The position numbers and the translations under genes are program-made. Below are positions 42,953-52,830 of a DNA stretch of 64,000 nucleotides, piece after piece (the first letter of the stretch is position 1; each line of letters opens with the position of its first letter). The notes beneath the pieces were generated by a model. That model was not told the DNA's origin. It searched no databases and was given only the letters and a program-made list of their open reading frames with translations. Origin of the DNA: Marinobacter sp. S6332 (lineage in GTDB: Bacteria > Pseudomonadota > Gammaproteobacteria > Pseudomonadales > Oleiphilaceae); assembly GCF_023016045.1 (NCBI RefSeq), contig NZ_JALKAP010000006.1:129909-193908 (forward strand), given 5' to 3'.

Positions 42953-42991
42953 CATGAAATCGAGCGGTAGTCAAACAGATTTTCTAAGGCC

Positions 42992-43031
42992 AAAAAAAGC
43001 CCCGGTGGCCAGTTAAGGCAAACCGGGGCTT
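42992..43031 (-). terminator. Terminator of the liu operon
   Basis: On the minus strand AAGCCCCGG (43031-43023) and CCGGGGCTT (43005-42997) form a 9-bp stem followed by seven T (42998-42992). It lies 19 bases after the acyl-CoA ligase stop and should end the long liu transcript. Confidence 0.85.
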
Positions 43032-43049
43032 GCGTGTGCTTTAGGCTGT

Positions 43050-44735
43050 TTACCTCAGCCCCATCTCCTCAATGGAGATTTCACGCATTTTAAACTTCTG
43101 GATCTTGCCCGTTACCGTCATGGGGAACTCATCCACGAATTTGTAATTCCGTGGGATTTTGAAGTGGGCAATCTTGCCTTTGCAGAAAGCCATCAGGCCA
43201 TCGGCATCTACCGGCTCTGCATCGGGTCGCAGTTTTACCCAAGCAATCAGTTCCTCACCGTATTTGTCATCGGGTATGCCGGTTACTTGCACTTCCTCGA
43301 TGGAGGGATGGGTGTAGAGGAATTCCTCGACTTCTTTCGGGTAGATGTTTTCGCCACCGCGAATCACCATGTCCTTGATGCGGCCAACGATCTGGATATA
43401 GCCTTCATCGTCCATGGTGGCTAGGTCGCCCGTATGCATCCAGCCAGAGGCGTCGATGGCTTCTCGGGTTTTCTCTTCGTTGTTCCAGTACTTCAGCATT
43501 ACGCTGTAGCCGCGGGTGCATAGCTCGCCAATCTCGCCACGAGGTAATACGTTACCCGTACCTGGGTCAACAATTTTGGTTTCCAGATGCGGTTGGGTGC
43601 GGCCCACGGTAGTGACCTGTTTCTCGAAAGGGTCGAGTGAGCTGGTCTGGGTGGACACCGGGCTGGTTTCAGTCATGCCATAGGCGATCTGAACCTCTTT
43701 CATGTTCATCTTGCCATTGACCTTCTTCATCACTTCCGCCGGGCAGATGGACCCTGCCATGATGCCGGTGCGCAAGGTTGAAAGATCGTAGGAATCAAAC
43801 TCGGGCTCGGCTAGTTCTGCTATGAACATGGTAGGCACGCCGTAGAGTGCCGTAGCCCTCTCCTGATGCACCGCCTGCAGTACCGCTTTGGGCTCAAAGC
43901 CTTCACCCGGATAGATCATAGTTGAGCCATGGGTTATACAGCCCAGATTGCCCATCACCATGCCGAAGCAGTGGTAAAGAGGCACGGGGATAACCAGTCG
44001 GTCCTTATCGGTTAGAATCTGGCTTTCACCCACAAAGAATCCGTTGTTCAGGATGTTGTGGTGGGTGAGGGTGGCGCCTTTGGGGTTGCCAGTGGTGCCG
44101 GATGTGAACTGTATATTGATGGGGTCGTCGAACTGGAGCTGACTCTGAACTTTATCGACTTCTTCTTGGCTTACGTCGTTGGCAAAGCCGGTAAATTCAT
44201 TCCAGCTCCACATGCCCGCATGCTTTTCTGTGTCCAGATTGATGACCGCACGCAGGTCTGAAACCCTCTGGGCTTTGAGCTTGCCCGGAGTGCTGGCTTT
44301 CAGCTCGGGCGCCAGATCGTACAGTGTTTTCCGGTAATCAGAGGCTTTAAAGCTGTCTGCGGTTACCAGCACGCTGATGCCCGCCAGGTTTAAGGCGTAT
44401 TCCAGTTCGTGTAGGCCGTAAGCAGGGTTGATGTTGACCAGAATGGCACCCACTTTTGCGGTTGCAAACTGGGTAACGGTCCACTCGTAACGGTTGGGTG
44501 CCCATATACCTACGCGGTCGCCGCGCTTAACGCCAATGGCGAGAAAGGCCCGGGCCGCTTCGTTTACCTTGGCAAGGAACTCTTTGTAGGTCCAGCGTAT
44601 GTCTTGATGCAAGCACACAAGGGCTTCGGTGTCAGGGTATTTAGCGGCGGTACGGTCAAGCATTTCGCCAATGGTCATGCCCAGAAGCGGTGTGTTGGAG
44701 GTGCCGCTGCTGTAGCTTGGAAGAGTCTGGTTCAT
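43050..44735 (-). CDS. AMP-binding acyl-CoA ligase of the liu operon
   Basis: A 561-residue ANL-family ligase. The P-loop [19 protein letters not shown], the [12 protein letters not shown] motif, GWMHTGDLA and the terminal [15 protein letters not shown] are intact. It starts at ATG 44735 with GGAGG 5-6 bases upstream; the ATG at 44747 is itself part of that site. The length argues against acetoacetyl-CoA synthetase (about 650 residues), so it is more likely a medium- or branched-chain fatty acyl-CoA ligase. Last gene of the liu operon, ending in a strong terminator. Confidence 0.86.
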   Translation of the reverse strand: MNQTLPSYSSGTSNTPLLGMTIGEMLDRTAAKYPDTEALVCLHQDIRWTYKEFLAKVNEAARAFLAIGVKRGDRVGIWAPNRYEWTVTQFATAKVGAILVNINPAYGLHELEYALNLAGISVLVTADSFKASDYRKTLYDLAPELKASTPGKLKAQRVSDLRAVINLDTEKHAGMWSWNEFTGFANDVSQEEVDKVQSQLQFDDPINIQFTSGTTGNPKGATLTHHNILNNGFFVGESQILTDKDRLVIPVPLYHCFGMVMGNLGCITHGSTMIYPGEGFEPKAVLQAVHQERATALYGVPTMFIAELAEPEFDSYDLSTLRTGIMAGSICPAEVMKKVNGKMNMKEVQIAYGMTETSPVSTQTSSLDPFEKQVTTVGRTQPHLETKIVDPGTGNVLPRGEIGELCTRGYSVMLKYWNNEEKTREAIDASGWMHTGDLATMDDEGYIQIVGRIKDMVIRGGENIYPKEVEEFLYTHPSIEEVQVTGIPDDKYGEELIAWVKLRPDAEPVDADGLMAFCKGKIAHFKIPRNYKFVDEFPMTVTGKIQKFKMREISIEEMGLR

Positions 44736-44785
44736 GTTTGCCTCCATTTGTTTTTGTGGTCGAGGTCTGGGAGTTATGGTGCCGG

Positions 44786-45364
44786 TTAACGGCTCTGTTT
44801 GTGATATTCCGGGTTCGGTCGCATGTCACTGGCAATCGCCACGCGGTTCGACATGTTGTAAAAGCCGATTACGTTGCTAAGGTCCCAGATTCCGCGGTCA
44901 CTAAAGCCTGCATCCCGCAGTGCCTGTACTTCGTCTTCAGCCACCGTTGCTGGAGAACGTGTAAGGTGGGATGCAAAATCCAGCATGGCGCGCTGGCGCT
45001 TATCGAGTTTCGCTGAGCGGTAATTCATCACCAGATGTTCGCCAAGGGCGGGGTCGCCGCTCAAAACTCTTACTGCTGCGCCATGGGCTACGAGGCAGTA
45101 AAAGCACTTGTTTTCGGATGAAACCACGACCGCAACCATTTCCCTTTCGAGTTTGCTCAGCTCGCTTTCACCCATCATCAGTTCGTTATAGAACCGTGTG
45201 AAACCGTCTAGCTGGTTCAGGTTTTGGCTGAACGCGGTGAGCACATTGGGAACCATGCCCAGCTTTTCCTGACATATTTCAAAATACTTACGGACATCAT
45301 CAGGTAGATCGTTCATGTCCGGGATTGGGAGGTCTAGAGCGACAACGTCTTTTTTATTAGTCAT
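44786..45364 (-). CDS. AhpD-like / carboxymuconolactone decarboxylase family protein
   Basis: A 192-residue protein of the peroxidase-related AhpD/CMD group. The redox motif is [16 protein letters not shown] (CxxC followed by H). [20 protein letters not shown] at the N-terminus is typical. Members reduce peroxides, or act as decarboxylases when the CxxC is absent; the CxxC here favours a peroxidase role. It sits between liuE and the acyl-CoA ligase with short gaps and is probably co-transcribed. Confidence 0.83.
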   Translation of the reverse strand: MTNKKDVVALDLPIPDMNDLPDDVRKYFEICQEKLGMVPNVLTAFSQNLNQLDGFTRFYNELMMGESELSKLEREMVAVVVSSENKCFYCLVAHGAAVRVLSGDPALGEHLVMNYRSAKLDKRQRAMLDFASHLTRSPATVAEDEVQALRDAGFSDRGIWDLSNVIGFYNMSNRVAIASDMRPNPEYHKQSR

Positions 45365-45373
45365 GTCAGATCC

Positions 45374-46273
45374 TTAGGGTTGTAGAGCCTGGCCCACTTT
45401 TGAGCCGTTATGACGGTTGAGCTGGCTGCTGATCCAATCACCTGTAGCCACTAATTTATTCAAATCTACACCTGTGCCGATACCAAGTCCCTCAAGCATA
45501 TAGAGCACATCTTCGGTGGCGACGTTGCCGGAGGCGCCTTTGGCGTAAGGGCAGCCGCCAAGGCCTGCAACTGAGGCATCAAGAACTGCCACACCTTCTT
45601 CAAGCACTGCATAAAGGTTGGCCAATGCCTGTCCGTAGGTGTCGTGGAAGTGTGCAGCCAAGCGTTCAACGGGCACCTGTTTTACCACTGCTTCCAGCAT
45701 ACGCTTTGCTTTCAGTGGAGTACCTACACCAATGGTATCGCCCAGCGAAATCTCATAGCAGCCCATGTCGGCTAACGCTTTGGCAACGTTTGCTACTTGT
45801 TCAGGCGCAATTTCCCCTTCATAGGGACAGCCAAGCACGGTTGATACATAACCTCTAACTGGAATCTTGTGCTTATTTGCGGCTTCCATCACTGGTAGGA
45901 AGCGCTCAAGACTCTCAGCGATAGAGCAGTTGATGTTCTTCTGGCTAAAGGATTCAGAGGCTGCACCGAATACCGCTACTTCATCCACGCCTGCTGCCAG
46001 GGCATTCTCGAAGCCTCTGAGGTTGGGAGTCAAAACCGAATAGCGCACACCGGCTTTACGTTTGATACCTGCCATTACGTCAGCGGCATCACCCATTTGT
46101 GGCACCCATTTGGGTGACACAAAGCTGGCGGACTCAATATGGTTGAGGCCGCAATCAGCAAGCCGTTCGATCAGTTGGGTTTTGATGCCTGTGGCGATCA
46201 CCGGCCCCGATTCGTTTTGCAAACCGTCCCGGGGGCTCATTTCAACCAGCCGCGCCTGTTTTGGAAAGGCCAT
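45374..46273 (-). CDS. liuE: Hydroxymethylglutaryl-CoA lyase
   Basis: A 299-residue TIM-barrel lyase that splits HMG-CoA to acetyl-CoA and acetoacetate, the last step of leucine degradation. [16 protein letters not shown] holds metal and substrate residues. [14 protein letters not shown] gives the metal-binding H-x-[20 protein letters not shown] contains the catalytic cysteine. The ATG shares one base with the liuD stop. Also known as mvaB or hmgL. Confidence 0.9.
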   Translation of the reverse strand: MAFPKQARLVEMSPRDGLQNESGPVIATGIKTQLIERLADCGLNHIESASFVSPKWVPQMGDAADVMAGIKRKAGVRYSVLTPNLRGFENALAAGVDEVAVFGAASESFSQKNINCSIAESLERFLPVMEAANKHKIPVRGYVSTVLGCPYEGEIAPEQVANVAKALADMGCYEISLGDTIGVGTPLKAKRMLEAVVKQVPVERLAAHFHDTYGQALANLYAVLEEGVAVLDASVAGLGGCPYAKGASGNVATEDVLYMLEGLGIGTGVDLNKLVATGDWISSQLNRHNGSKVGQALQP

Positions 46274-48288
46274 CAGCCTGCCTCCTCATCGCTCTGCTCA
46301 GCGTTCGTTTCTGCAACCTCGATGGCAATTAGCTCTGCGCCTTCAGAAACCTGCTCACCTTCATTGAAGAAAACTTCGCTTACAACGCCGTCTGCCGGAG
46401 CCTTGATAGCGTGCTCCATTTTCATAGCTTCCATGATGACAAGCGTTTGGCCAGCGGTGACCTTGTCGCCTACTTTTGCCTGAACCGCCACGATTGCGCC
46501 GTTCATAGGTGCAGTAAGGCCGCCTTCGGGTGCCATATCATCGGACACGTAGCTTTCCCGATAGAGGGTGCACTGGAAGGTGTCGCCTTCGTAAAAGAGT
46601 ACGAGCTGATTGTTGTGCAGGTTGCCGTGGATGCTGATGCGATGGCCATTGATGACGGCTTGCAGTGAATCGTCATCAAGCTTGGCGGTGAGGTTATAAA
46701 CGCTACTATCTACAGATACTTGATAGTGGTCGTCTTTCTCCAGAACTTTCAGCTCATGTATGTTATCGCCCACTTGCAGTTGCAGGGGTTGAGCGTATTC
46801 CGAGTTCACACGCCAGCTGTTACGGCGACCGAACGGCGACCAGGGATCGGTGCTCACAGAGTCGGCGGATTTGCGCTCTTCCAACACAAAACCTGCTGCT
46901 AGAACCAGTGCTTTGTGGGTGTCGAGTTTTGATTTCGGGAAGAGCAATTCCCGGTGGCTGTCGATAAAACCGGTTGTAAGATCTGCTTCCCGGAATGGCT
47001 GGGAGTCGGCCAGCGCGTGCAGGAACCGAATATTGGTTTTAACACCTGCAATCCGGTAATGCTCAAGCGCCTGAACCATGCGGTTGATGGCTTGATCTCG
47101 GGTTTCGTCCCACACAATCAATTTGGCGATCATCGGGTCGTAGTGGATGCTGATTTCATCGCCTTCGATAACGCCGGTGTCCACCCGCACATGGGCACTT
47201 TCGTCGGGCGTGCTCAGGTAGCGCAGATTACCAGTGGCCGGGAGGAAATCTTGATCCGGGTCTTCGGCATAAATTCGGGCTTCCAGGGCATGGCCGCGGG
47301 TTTTGACCTGAGCCTGCTCTAGTGGCAAGGGTTCACCCCAGGCGACTTTTAACTGCCATTCCACTAAATCCTGCCCTGTCACCATTTCGGTCACCGGGTG
47401 CTCAACTTGTAGGCGGGTGTTCATTTCCATAAAGAAGAACGAGCCGTCCACATCGTAAAGAAACTCTACGGTGCCAGCGCCTACATAATCGATGGCTTGT
47501 GCCGCTTTAACAGCCGCTTCCCCCATGGCTTTGCGGGTGTCTTCGCTTAGCCCGGGTGCCGGTGCTTCTTCCAGAACTTTTTGGTGGCGGCGCTGAACCG
47601 AGCAGTCACGTTCGGCCAGATATACGCCATTGCCGCTTTGGTCGCAGAACACTTGAATCTCAACGTGGCGCGGCTGGGTCAGATAGCGCTCTATGAGCAT
47701 ATCCGGGTTGCCGAAGGCATTCTTGGCTTCGCGTTTAGCGGCGGCGAGGGCGTCATCAAACTCGCCTATGTTCTCAACCACGCGCATGCCTTTACCACCG
47801 CCACCGGCAACGGCTTTTAGCAGTAGCGGGAAGCCGCATTTTTCTGCTTCGGCACGAAGGGTTTCCGGGGTTTGGTCGTCGCCGTGATAACCGGGCACCA
47901 GAGGTACACCGGCTTTTTCCATAATGGCCTTGGCGGCGGATTTGGAACCCATTGCCGCAATGGCGGAAGAGGGCGGTCCGATAAAGACGATGCCATTGGC
48001 TTCGCAGGCTTCGGCAAACCCGGTGTTTTCCGAGAGAAACCCGTAGCCTGGGTGGATAGCCTGAGCACCACTGCGTTTGGCGATTTCGATGATTTTTTCA
48101 CCGCGCAGATAACTTTCCGAGCTAGGAGCCGGGCCGATATGGAAGGCTTCGTCTGCCATGGCGACATGGTGGGCGTTGGCGTCTGCATCGGAATAAACGG
48201 CGACACAGCGGATACCCATGCGGTGTGCTGTTTGGATAATCCGGCAGGCGATTTCGCCGCGGTTGGCAATGAGGATTTTGCTGAACAT
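46273..48288 (-). CDS. liuD: Methylcrotonyl-CoA carboxylase biotin-containing alpha subunit
   Basis: A 671-residue biotin carboxylase plus carrier. [20 protein letters not shown] begins the biotin carboxylase domain, [20 protein letters not shown] is the ATP-grasp glycine loop, and [19 protein letters not shown] the central block. The C-terminal biotinyl domain carries EAMKMEH with the target lysine at about 623. It pairs with LiuB to carboxylate 3-methylcrotonyl-CoA. It abuts liuC (2-base gap) and liuE. Confidence 0.9.
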   Translation of the reverse strand: MFSKILIANRGEIACRIIQTAHRMGIRCVAVYSDADANAHHVAMADEAFHIGPAPSSESYLRGEKIIEIAKRSGAQAIHPGYGFLSENTGFAEACEANGIVFIGPPSSAIAAMGSKSAAKAIMEKAGVPLVPGYHGDDQTPETLRAEAEKCGFPLLLKAVAGGGGKGMRVVENIGEFDDALAAAKREAKNAFGNPDMLIERYLTQPRHVEIQVFCDQSGNGVYLAERDCSVQRRHQKVLEEAPAPGLSEDTRKAMGEAAVKAAQAIDYVGAGTVEFLYDVDGSFFFMEMNTRLQVEHPVTEMVTGQDLVEWQLKVAWGEPLPLEQAQVKTRGHALEARIYAEDPDQDFLPATGNLRYLSTPDESAHVRVDTGVIEGDEISIHYDPMIAKLIVWDETRDQAINRMVQALEHYRIAGVKTNIRFLHALADSQPFREADLTTGFIDSHRELLFPKSKLDTHKALVLAAGFVLEERKSADSVSTDPWSPFGRRNSWRVNSEYAQPLQLQVGDNIHELKVLEKDDHYQVSVDSSVYNLTAKLDDDSLQAVINGHRISIHGNLHNNQLVLFYEGDTFQCTLYRESYVSDDMAPEGGLTAPMNGAIVAVQAKVGDKVTAGQTLVIMEAMKMEHAIKAPADGVVSEVFFNEGEQVSEGAELIAIEVAETNAEQSDEEAG

Positions 48289-48290
48289 GG

Positions 48291-49097
48291 TTAGTTGCTC
48301 TCCGGAATCCAGTTGGCGCGGCGTTTGTTCAGGAAGGCGCTTAGACCCTCCTGACCTTCTTTGCCTACGCGGATATCAGCGATGCGATGTGCGGTGTCGT
48401 CAATCACGTTGCTATCAATAGGTTTGTGGCTGACGGCAAATACCAAGCTCTTGGCGGCCTTCATGGCTTCGGGGCCATTCTGGGCTAATTGTGTCAGCAT
48501 TTCGTCACATCGGGCGTTCATGGCATCAACATCGTCACAGACAATATGCACAAGGCCGTGTTGCTCGGCGGTTCGGGCGCTAAAGACTTCCGCTGAAATG
48601 AAGTAGCGACGGGCCTGACGCTCGCCAATGGCGCGCACCACGTAGGGACTTATCACAGCCGGGATCAAGCCAAGTTTTACCTCACTCAAGCAAAAGCTGG
48701 ATGTTTCTGTAGCAATAACTATGTCGCAACATGCTGCAAGGCCGACGGCACCGCCGTAGGCAGCCCCCTGAACAAGCCCGATGACGGGTTTGCTGAGGTG
48801 GTTCAAACAGTCCATCAGGCGCGCTAGTTGGCGTGAATCTTCTAGGTTTTCTTGCTGGCTGTTGTCTGCCATACGGCGCATCCAGCCCAGATCTGCGCCC
48901 GCTGAGAAGTGTTTGCCTTCGGAACGTAGGACCACCACTTTGGTCTCACTATCGGCGTCTACTTCTGTTATCGCACTGATAAGCTGTTGGATAATCAGGT
49001 CATCAAAGGCGTTGCGTTTGTCTGGCCGGTTCAGAACAATTTCTGTTACGCCTTGAGCGCGGCGGTTGAGTAGAACGGCGGATTCCTGTTCTGTCAT
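48291..49097 (-). CDS. liuC: 3-Methylglutaconyl-CoA hydratase / enoyl-CoA hydratase family
   Basis: A 268-residue crotonase. Oxyanion-hole motifs EGKHFSAGADLGWM and VQGAAYGGAVGLAACCDIVI are present, and LSEVKLGLIPAVISPYVV holds the catalytic Glu region. From context it hydrates 3-methylglutaconyl-CoA to HMG-CoA. Two ATGs, 49103 and 49097, compete; GGGGAG is 7 bases from the second and too near the first, so I start at 49097. Confidence 0.88.
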   Translation of the reverse strand: MTEQESAVLLNRRAQGVTEIVLNRPDKRNAFDDLIIQQLISAITEVDADSETKVVVLRSEGKHFSAGADLGWMRRMADNSQQENLEDSRQLARLMDCLNHLSKPVIGLVQGAAYGGAVGLAACCDIVIATETSSFCLSEVKLGLIPAVISPYVVRAIGERQARRYFISAEVFSARTAEQHGLVHIVCDDVDAMNARCDEMLTQLAQNGPEAMKAAKSLVFAVSHKPIDSNVIDDTAHRIADIRVGKEGQEGLSAFLNKRRANWIPESN

Positions 49098-49112
49098 GAT
49101 CATTCTCCCCGA

Positions 49113-50720
49113 TTACATCCGGAACACGCCGAAGCGTGTGGGCTTCGCCGGCCGGTTAAGGGTGGCAGAGAGACTGAGGGCAACCACTTCCCGGGTTTGT
49201 GCCGGGTCGATTACGCCGTCATCCCACAGGCGGGCGCTGGCATAATAAGGGTGGCCTTGCTCTTCGTAGGTATCGGTGATCGGCTTTTTGAACGCGGCCT
49301 CTTCTTCGGCGCTCCACTCTTGGCCTTTACGCTCCATGCCATCACGGCGAACCTGAGCCAGTACGCCTGCGGCCTGTTCGCCACCCATTACGGATATGCG
49401 AGCATTTGGCCACATCCACAGGAAGTCGGGGCTGTAGGCGCGGCCACACATGCCGTAGTTGCCAGCGCCATAGCTGCCACCGATCAGTACGGTGATTTTG
49501 GGTACGTTGGCGCAAGCAACGGCCATGACCATTTTGGCGCCGTGCTTGGCGATGCCTTCGGCTTCGTACTTTTGGCCGACCATAAAGCCGGTTATGTTTT
49601 GCAGGAACAGCAGCGGGATATTGCGCTGGCAGCAGAGTTCGATGAAGTGCGCGCCTTTTTGTGCAGACTCGCTGAACAATATGCCGTTGTTAGCGATGAT
49701 GCCGACCGGGTAGCCATGAATGTGGGCAAAGCCGGTGACTAGAGTTTGGCCATAGTAGCGTTTGAATTCGTCAAACTCGGAGCCGTCTACGGTGCGTGCA
49801 ATCACGTCGCGCACGTCGAAGGGCTTGCGCAGGTCGGTGCCGACAATGCCGTAGATTTCTGCAGGGTCGTAAAGGGGCGCTTTTGGCTTGCGGATTTCAA
49901 CCGGTACCGGTTTTTTGCGATTCAGGTTGGAGACGCAGCGGCGGGCTATTTCCAGCGCGTGGGCATCGTTTTCGGCGTAATGGTCTGCAACGCCAGAAAT
50001 TTTGCAGTGTACGTCGGCTCCACCGAGGTCTTCTGCGGTAACGACTTCACCGGTGGCAGCTTTTACCAGCGGTGGGCCAGCCAGGAAGATGGTGCCTTGG
50101 TTGCGTACGATGATGGACTCATCGGCCATGGCGGGTACATAGGCTCCACCAGCCGTACACAGGCCCATTACGACGGCGATTTGCGGTATGTCGTCGGCGG
50201 ACATGCGGGCTTGGTTGTAGAAGATGCGGCCAAAGTGGTCACGATCGGGGAATACTTCGTCTTGCCTTGGTAGGTTGGCACCGCCAGAGTCTACTAGGTA
50301 GATGCAGGGCAGGCGGTTTTCCAGGGCAATTTCTTGGGCGCGCAGATGTTTTTTGACGGTCAGTGGGTAGTAGCTGCCGCCTTTAACTGTGGCGTCGTTG
50401 GCGATGATCATGCATTCGGTGCCGGAGACGCGGCCTACGCCTGCGATAACGCCTGCTGCGGGGACTTCTTCACCGTAGACGTTGTAGGCGGCAAATTGGC
50501 CTATTTCGAGGAAGGGGGAACCGTCGTCTAGTAGGTGGTTAATTCGATCTCTTGGCAGGAGTTTGCCGCGGGCGATGTGGCGTTCCTGATAGGAGGGACC
50601 GCCACCTTGTTGGATGGTGGCGACTTTTTCCCGCAGGTCTGCGACGGCTTCTGCCATGGCGGTTTGCTTGGCCTGAAACTCTTCAGATCTTGGGTTTATT
50701 TTGCTTTGGAGTATTGTCAT
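49113..50720 (-). CDS. liuB: Methylcrotonyl-CoA carboxylase carboxyltransferase beta subunit
   Basis: A 535-residue carboxyltransferase. [40 protein letters not shown] and [20 protein letters not shown] are hallmark MCC-beta motifs, and the end [19 protein letters not shown] is typical. It transfers CO2 from biotin on LiuD to 3-methylcrotonyl-CoA. A 207-base gap with a large hairpin element separates it from liuA. Confidence 0.9.
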   Translation of the reverse strand: MTILQSKINPRSEEFQAKQTAMAEAVADLREKVATIQQGGGPSYQERHIARGKLLPRDRINHLLDDGSPFLEIGQFAAYNVYGEEVPAAGVIAGVGRVSGTECMIIANDATVKGGSYYPLTVKKHLRAQEIALENRLPCIYLVDSGGANLPRQDEVFPDRDHFGRIFYNQARMSADDIPQIAVVMGLCTAGGAYVPAMADESIIVRNQGTIFLAGPPLVKAATGEVVTAEDLGGADVHCKISGVADHYAENDAHALEIARRCVSNLNRKKPVPVEIRKPKAPLYDPAEIYGIVGTDLRKPFDVRDVIARTVDGSEFDEFKRYYGQTLVTGFAHIHGYPVGIIANNGILFSESAQKGAHFIELCCQRNIPLLFLQNITGFMVGQKYEAEGIAKHGAKMVMAVACANVPKITVLIGGSYGAGNYGMCGRAYSPDFLWMWPNARISVMGGEQAAGVLAQVRRDGMERKGQEWSAEEEAAFKKPITDTYEEQGHPYYASARLWDDGVIDPAQTREVVALSLSATLNRPAKPTRFGVFRM

Positions 50721-50750
50721 GGTTTCCTGACCTGGTTGCGTCGGGACTTC

Positions 50751-50858
50751 GGGGTTGGCGGGGTGTCTTTCCGGGAAGCGCTACGAGCACATCCATGTGG
50801 GCTTGTCTGTGGCCATCCTTGGCCACAGACATTCCCGGAAAGACACCCCGCCAACCCC
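50751..50858. repeat. Long hairpin element, copy H1 (between liuA and liuB)
   Basis: Perfect 27-bp arms at 50751-50777 and 50832-50858 enclose two smaller hairpins: CACAT/ATGTG (50788-50792, 50795-50799) and an 11-bp TGTCTGTGGCC/GGCCACAGACA pair (50804-50814, 50821-50831). Read on the minus strand it shows the order of GGATG-containing loops seen in element H2 at 60172-60283. It looks like a dispersed structured repeat placed inside an operon. Confidence 0.8.
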
Positions 50859-50882
50859 TTGATGTACCTTGGTGTTGGCCAT

Positions 50883-50902
50883 CCAAAGCAAATTTGCTTT
50901 GG
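50883..50902. repeat. Perfect 20-bp palindrome after liuA
   Basis: CCAAAGCAAATTTGCTTTGG is an exact 20-base palindrome 25 bases downstream of the liuA stop on the minus strand. It can form a hairpin in either transcript. There is no T-run after it, so it is unlikely to be a strong terminator. It could be a protein-binding site or a short dispersed repeat. Confidence 0.65.
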
Positions 50903-50927
50903 CGGGTGACTGGATAGAAACGACTGT

Positions 50928-52094
50928 TTAGTTGTTCAGGAACAGTTCCCGACCGATCAGCATGCGCCGAATTTCGGATGTGCCCGCGCCGATTTCATAA
51001 AGCTTGGCATCCCGCAGCAATCGGCCTGTGGGGTATTCATTGATGTAACCGTTGCCGCCCAGTAGCTGGATGGCGTCGAGGGCCAGTTTTGTGGCCATTT
51101 CGGCTGAGTAGAGAATTGCGCCGGCGGAGTCTTTGCGCGTGGTTTCGCCGCGGTCGGCAGACTGAGCCACCATGTAAACGTAGGACTTGGCGGTGTTCAT
51201 GAAGGTGTACATGTCGGCAATTTTGCCCTGAACCAGTTGGAATTCGCCGATGGCTTTTTCGAACTGTTTGCGCTCGCGAACGTAGGGGATTACAACGTCC
51301 ATGGCTGCCTGCATAATGCCTAGCGGGCCGCCTGCTAGTACGAGGCGTTCATAGTCTAGGCCGCTCATGAGTACTTTTGCGCCTTTGCCTACTTCGCCCA
51401 GTACGTTTTCTTTGGGCACTTTGCAGTCTTGGAAGACCAGTTCGCAGGTGTTGGAGCCGCGCATGCCGAGTTTGTCGAGTTTCTGGTGTCGACTGAAGCC
51501 TTCGTAGTCGCGTTCTACGATGAAGGCGGTGACGCCCTTTGAGCCAGCTTTTACGTCGGTTTTTGCGTAGATGACGTACACGTGGGCGTCGGGGCCGTTG
51601 GTGATCCACATTTTGTTGCCGTTCAGCACGTAGTGGTCGCCGGCGTCTTTAGCGTTGAGTTTCATGGAGATAACGTCGGAGCCGGCGTTGGGCTCAGACA
51701 TTGCCAATGCGCCAATGTGGTCGCCGCTGACGAGTTTGGGTAGGTATTTTTGTTTTTGCTCTTCGGTTCCGTTTCTATGTATCTGGTTTACGCATAGGTT
51801 GGAGTGGGCGCCGTAAGACAGGCCAACGGAGGCTGATGCGCGGCTGATTTCTTCCACGGCAATCACGTGTGCGAGGTAACCCATGCCTGAGCCGCCATAA
51901 GCTTCATCCACCGTAATACCCAGAAGGCCCATGTCACCGAATTTTTTCCAGAGATCCATGGGGAACTCGTTGGTGCGGTCGATTTCTTCGGCGCGGGGGG
52001 CGATTTCAGATGCAGCGAATCCGTTGATTTGCTCGCGCAGCATGTCGAGTGTTTCGCCAAGGCCGAAGTTGAGTTCTGAGTATTGTGATTTCAT
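50928..52094 (-). CDS. liuA: Isovaleryl-CoA dehydrogenase
   Basis: A 388-residue acyl-CoA dehydrogenase. [19 protein letters not shown] and [20 protein letters not shown] are flavin/substrate motifs. [15 protein letters not shown] contains Glu249, the catalytic base position of isovaleryl-CoA dehydrogenases, while the MCAD-type Glu site reads [13 protein letters not shown]. First catabolic gene of the operon, 59 bases after liuR. I start at ATG 52094 ([10 protein letters not shown]), since the longer frame lacks family support. Confidence 0.9.
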   Translation of the reverse strand: MKSQYSELNFGLGETLDMLREQINGFAASEIAPRAEEIDRTNEFPMDLWKKFGDMGLLGITVDEAYGGSGMGYLAHVIAVEEISRASASVGLSYGAHSNLCVNQIHRNGTEEQKQKYLPKLVSGDHIGALAMSEPNAGSDVISMKLNAKDAGDHYVLNGNKMWITNGPDAHVYVIYAKTDVKAGSKGVTAFIVERDYEGFSRHQKLDKLGMRGSNTCELVFQDCKVPKENVLGEVGKGAKVLMSGLDYERLVLAGGPLGIMQAAMDVVIPYVRERKQFEKAIGEFQLVQGKIADMYTFMNTAKSYVYMVAQSADRGETTRKDSAGAILYSAEMATKLALDAIQLLGGNGYINEYPTGRLLRDAKLYEIGAGTSEIRRMLIGRELFLNN

Positions 52095-52153
52095 GTTTGA
52101 TTGCCTTTTGTTCTGCCAGATGCGTGGTTGGAAATAGGTTGTTTGGCTAGAGA

Positions 52154-52609
52154 TCAACTGTTGTCAGTTTTTTTCGCAACATTTTCTGGTTCGTCATTAG
52201 CCGGAGCTTGTTGTTTTTTCTTCTTTTGCAGTTCGGTGAGGGCTTCACGACAGCGGGCCTCGGCGGTGTCGATTTCCATTTCTGCCATGGCTATGTCGCT
52301 TTTTTGCTGCTCCATGTGAGCGCGCTTGTTGCTCAGTATAGTTAGCATTTTTAGTAGCTGCTTTTCATTCCCGGTCGGGGTTTCATCCCACAGTTCGAAA
52401 AGCTCTCTGGTTTCAGCAAGCGAAAAGCCCATGCGCTTTCCTCGGAGAATTAGCTTGAGGCGCACTTTGTCTTTGGTGCTGAATATGCGCGTTTGCCCGC
52501 GCCGTGTCGGTTTCAATAGCCCCTGATCTTCATAAAAACGAATGCTTCGCGTTGTTACGTCAAACTCGCTGGAGAGTTCGCCGATACTGAATGTTCTTTT
52601 TTTGATCAT
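52154..52609 (-). CDS. liuR: MerR family regulator LiuR
   Basis: A 151-residue MerR regulator. [20 protein letters not shown] is the winged helix-turn-helix and a coiled coil follows; the basic tail [14 protein letters not shown] is family-typical. LiuR controls leucine/isovalerate genes in gammaproteobacteria. A perfect 16-bp palindrome lies 36 bases before its start, and similar sites occur at three other operons of this window. It leads the liu operon and probably autoregulates. Confidence 0.87.
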   Translation of the reverse strand: MIKKRTFSIGELSSEFDVTTRSIRFYEDQGLLKPTRRGQTRIFSTKDKVRLKLILRGKRMGFSLAETRELFELWDETPTGNEKQLLKMLTILSNKRAHMEQQKSDIAMAEMEIDTAEARCREALTELQKKKKQQAPANDEPENVAKKTDNS

Positions 52610-52644
52610 GGCGGTTTCCTTCTTTTAGCCTAGATTAGAGTAAG

Positions 52645-52660
52645 TTTACGTTAACGTAAA
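52645..52660. promoter_or_regulatory. LiuR operator before liuR
   Basis: TTTACGTTAACGTAAA is a perfect 16-base palindrome 36 bases upstream of the liuR start. MerR proteins act on dyads between the -35 and -10 boxes, and the spacing fits. It is the best of four related sites in this window. Confidence 0.75.
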
Positions 52661-52777
52661 GTGTCTGGTGGGGCCAAAGGGGTGCTAAAACGGCGTAACG
52701 GGTTAGGCGCACGTTAAAGAAGGGCGCTTAATGAAGAGCCCGAAGTGACGGAGAGAATATCAGACGGTAGGCATTTG

Positions 52778-52811
52778 GTCAGGCTCCCTGAGGAGAAAGA
52801 GAGAGCCTGAC
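52778..52811 (-). terminator. Hairpin after the acyl-CoA ligase gene
   Basis: GTCAGGCTC (52778-52786) and GAGCCTGAC (52803-52811) are perfect 9-bp arms around a 16-base loop, 20 bases downstream of the ligase stop on the minus strand. No strong T-run follows, so termination may be partial. Confidence 0.5.
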
Positions 52812-52830
52812 GTCTTCGCAATACAGTGTG

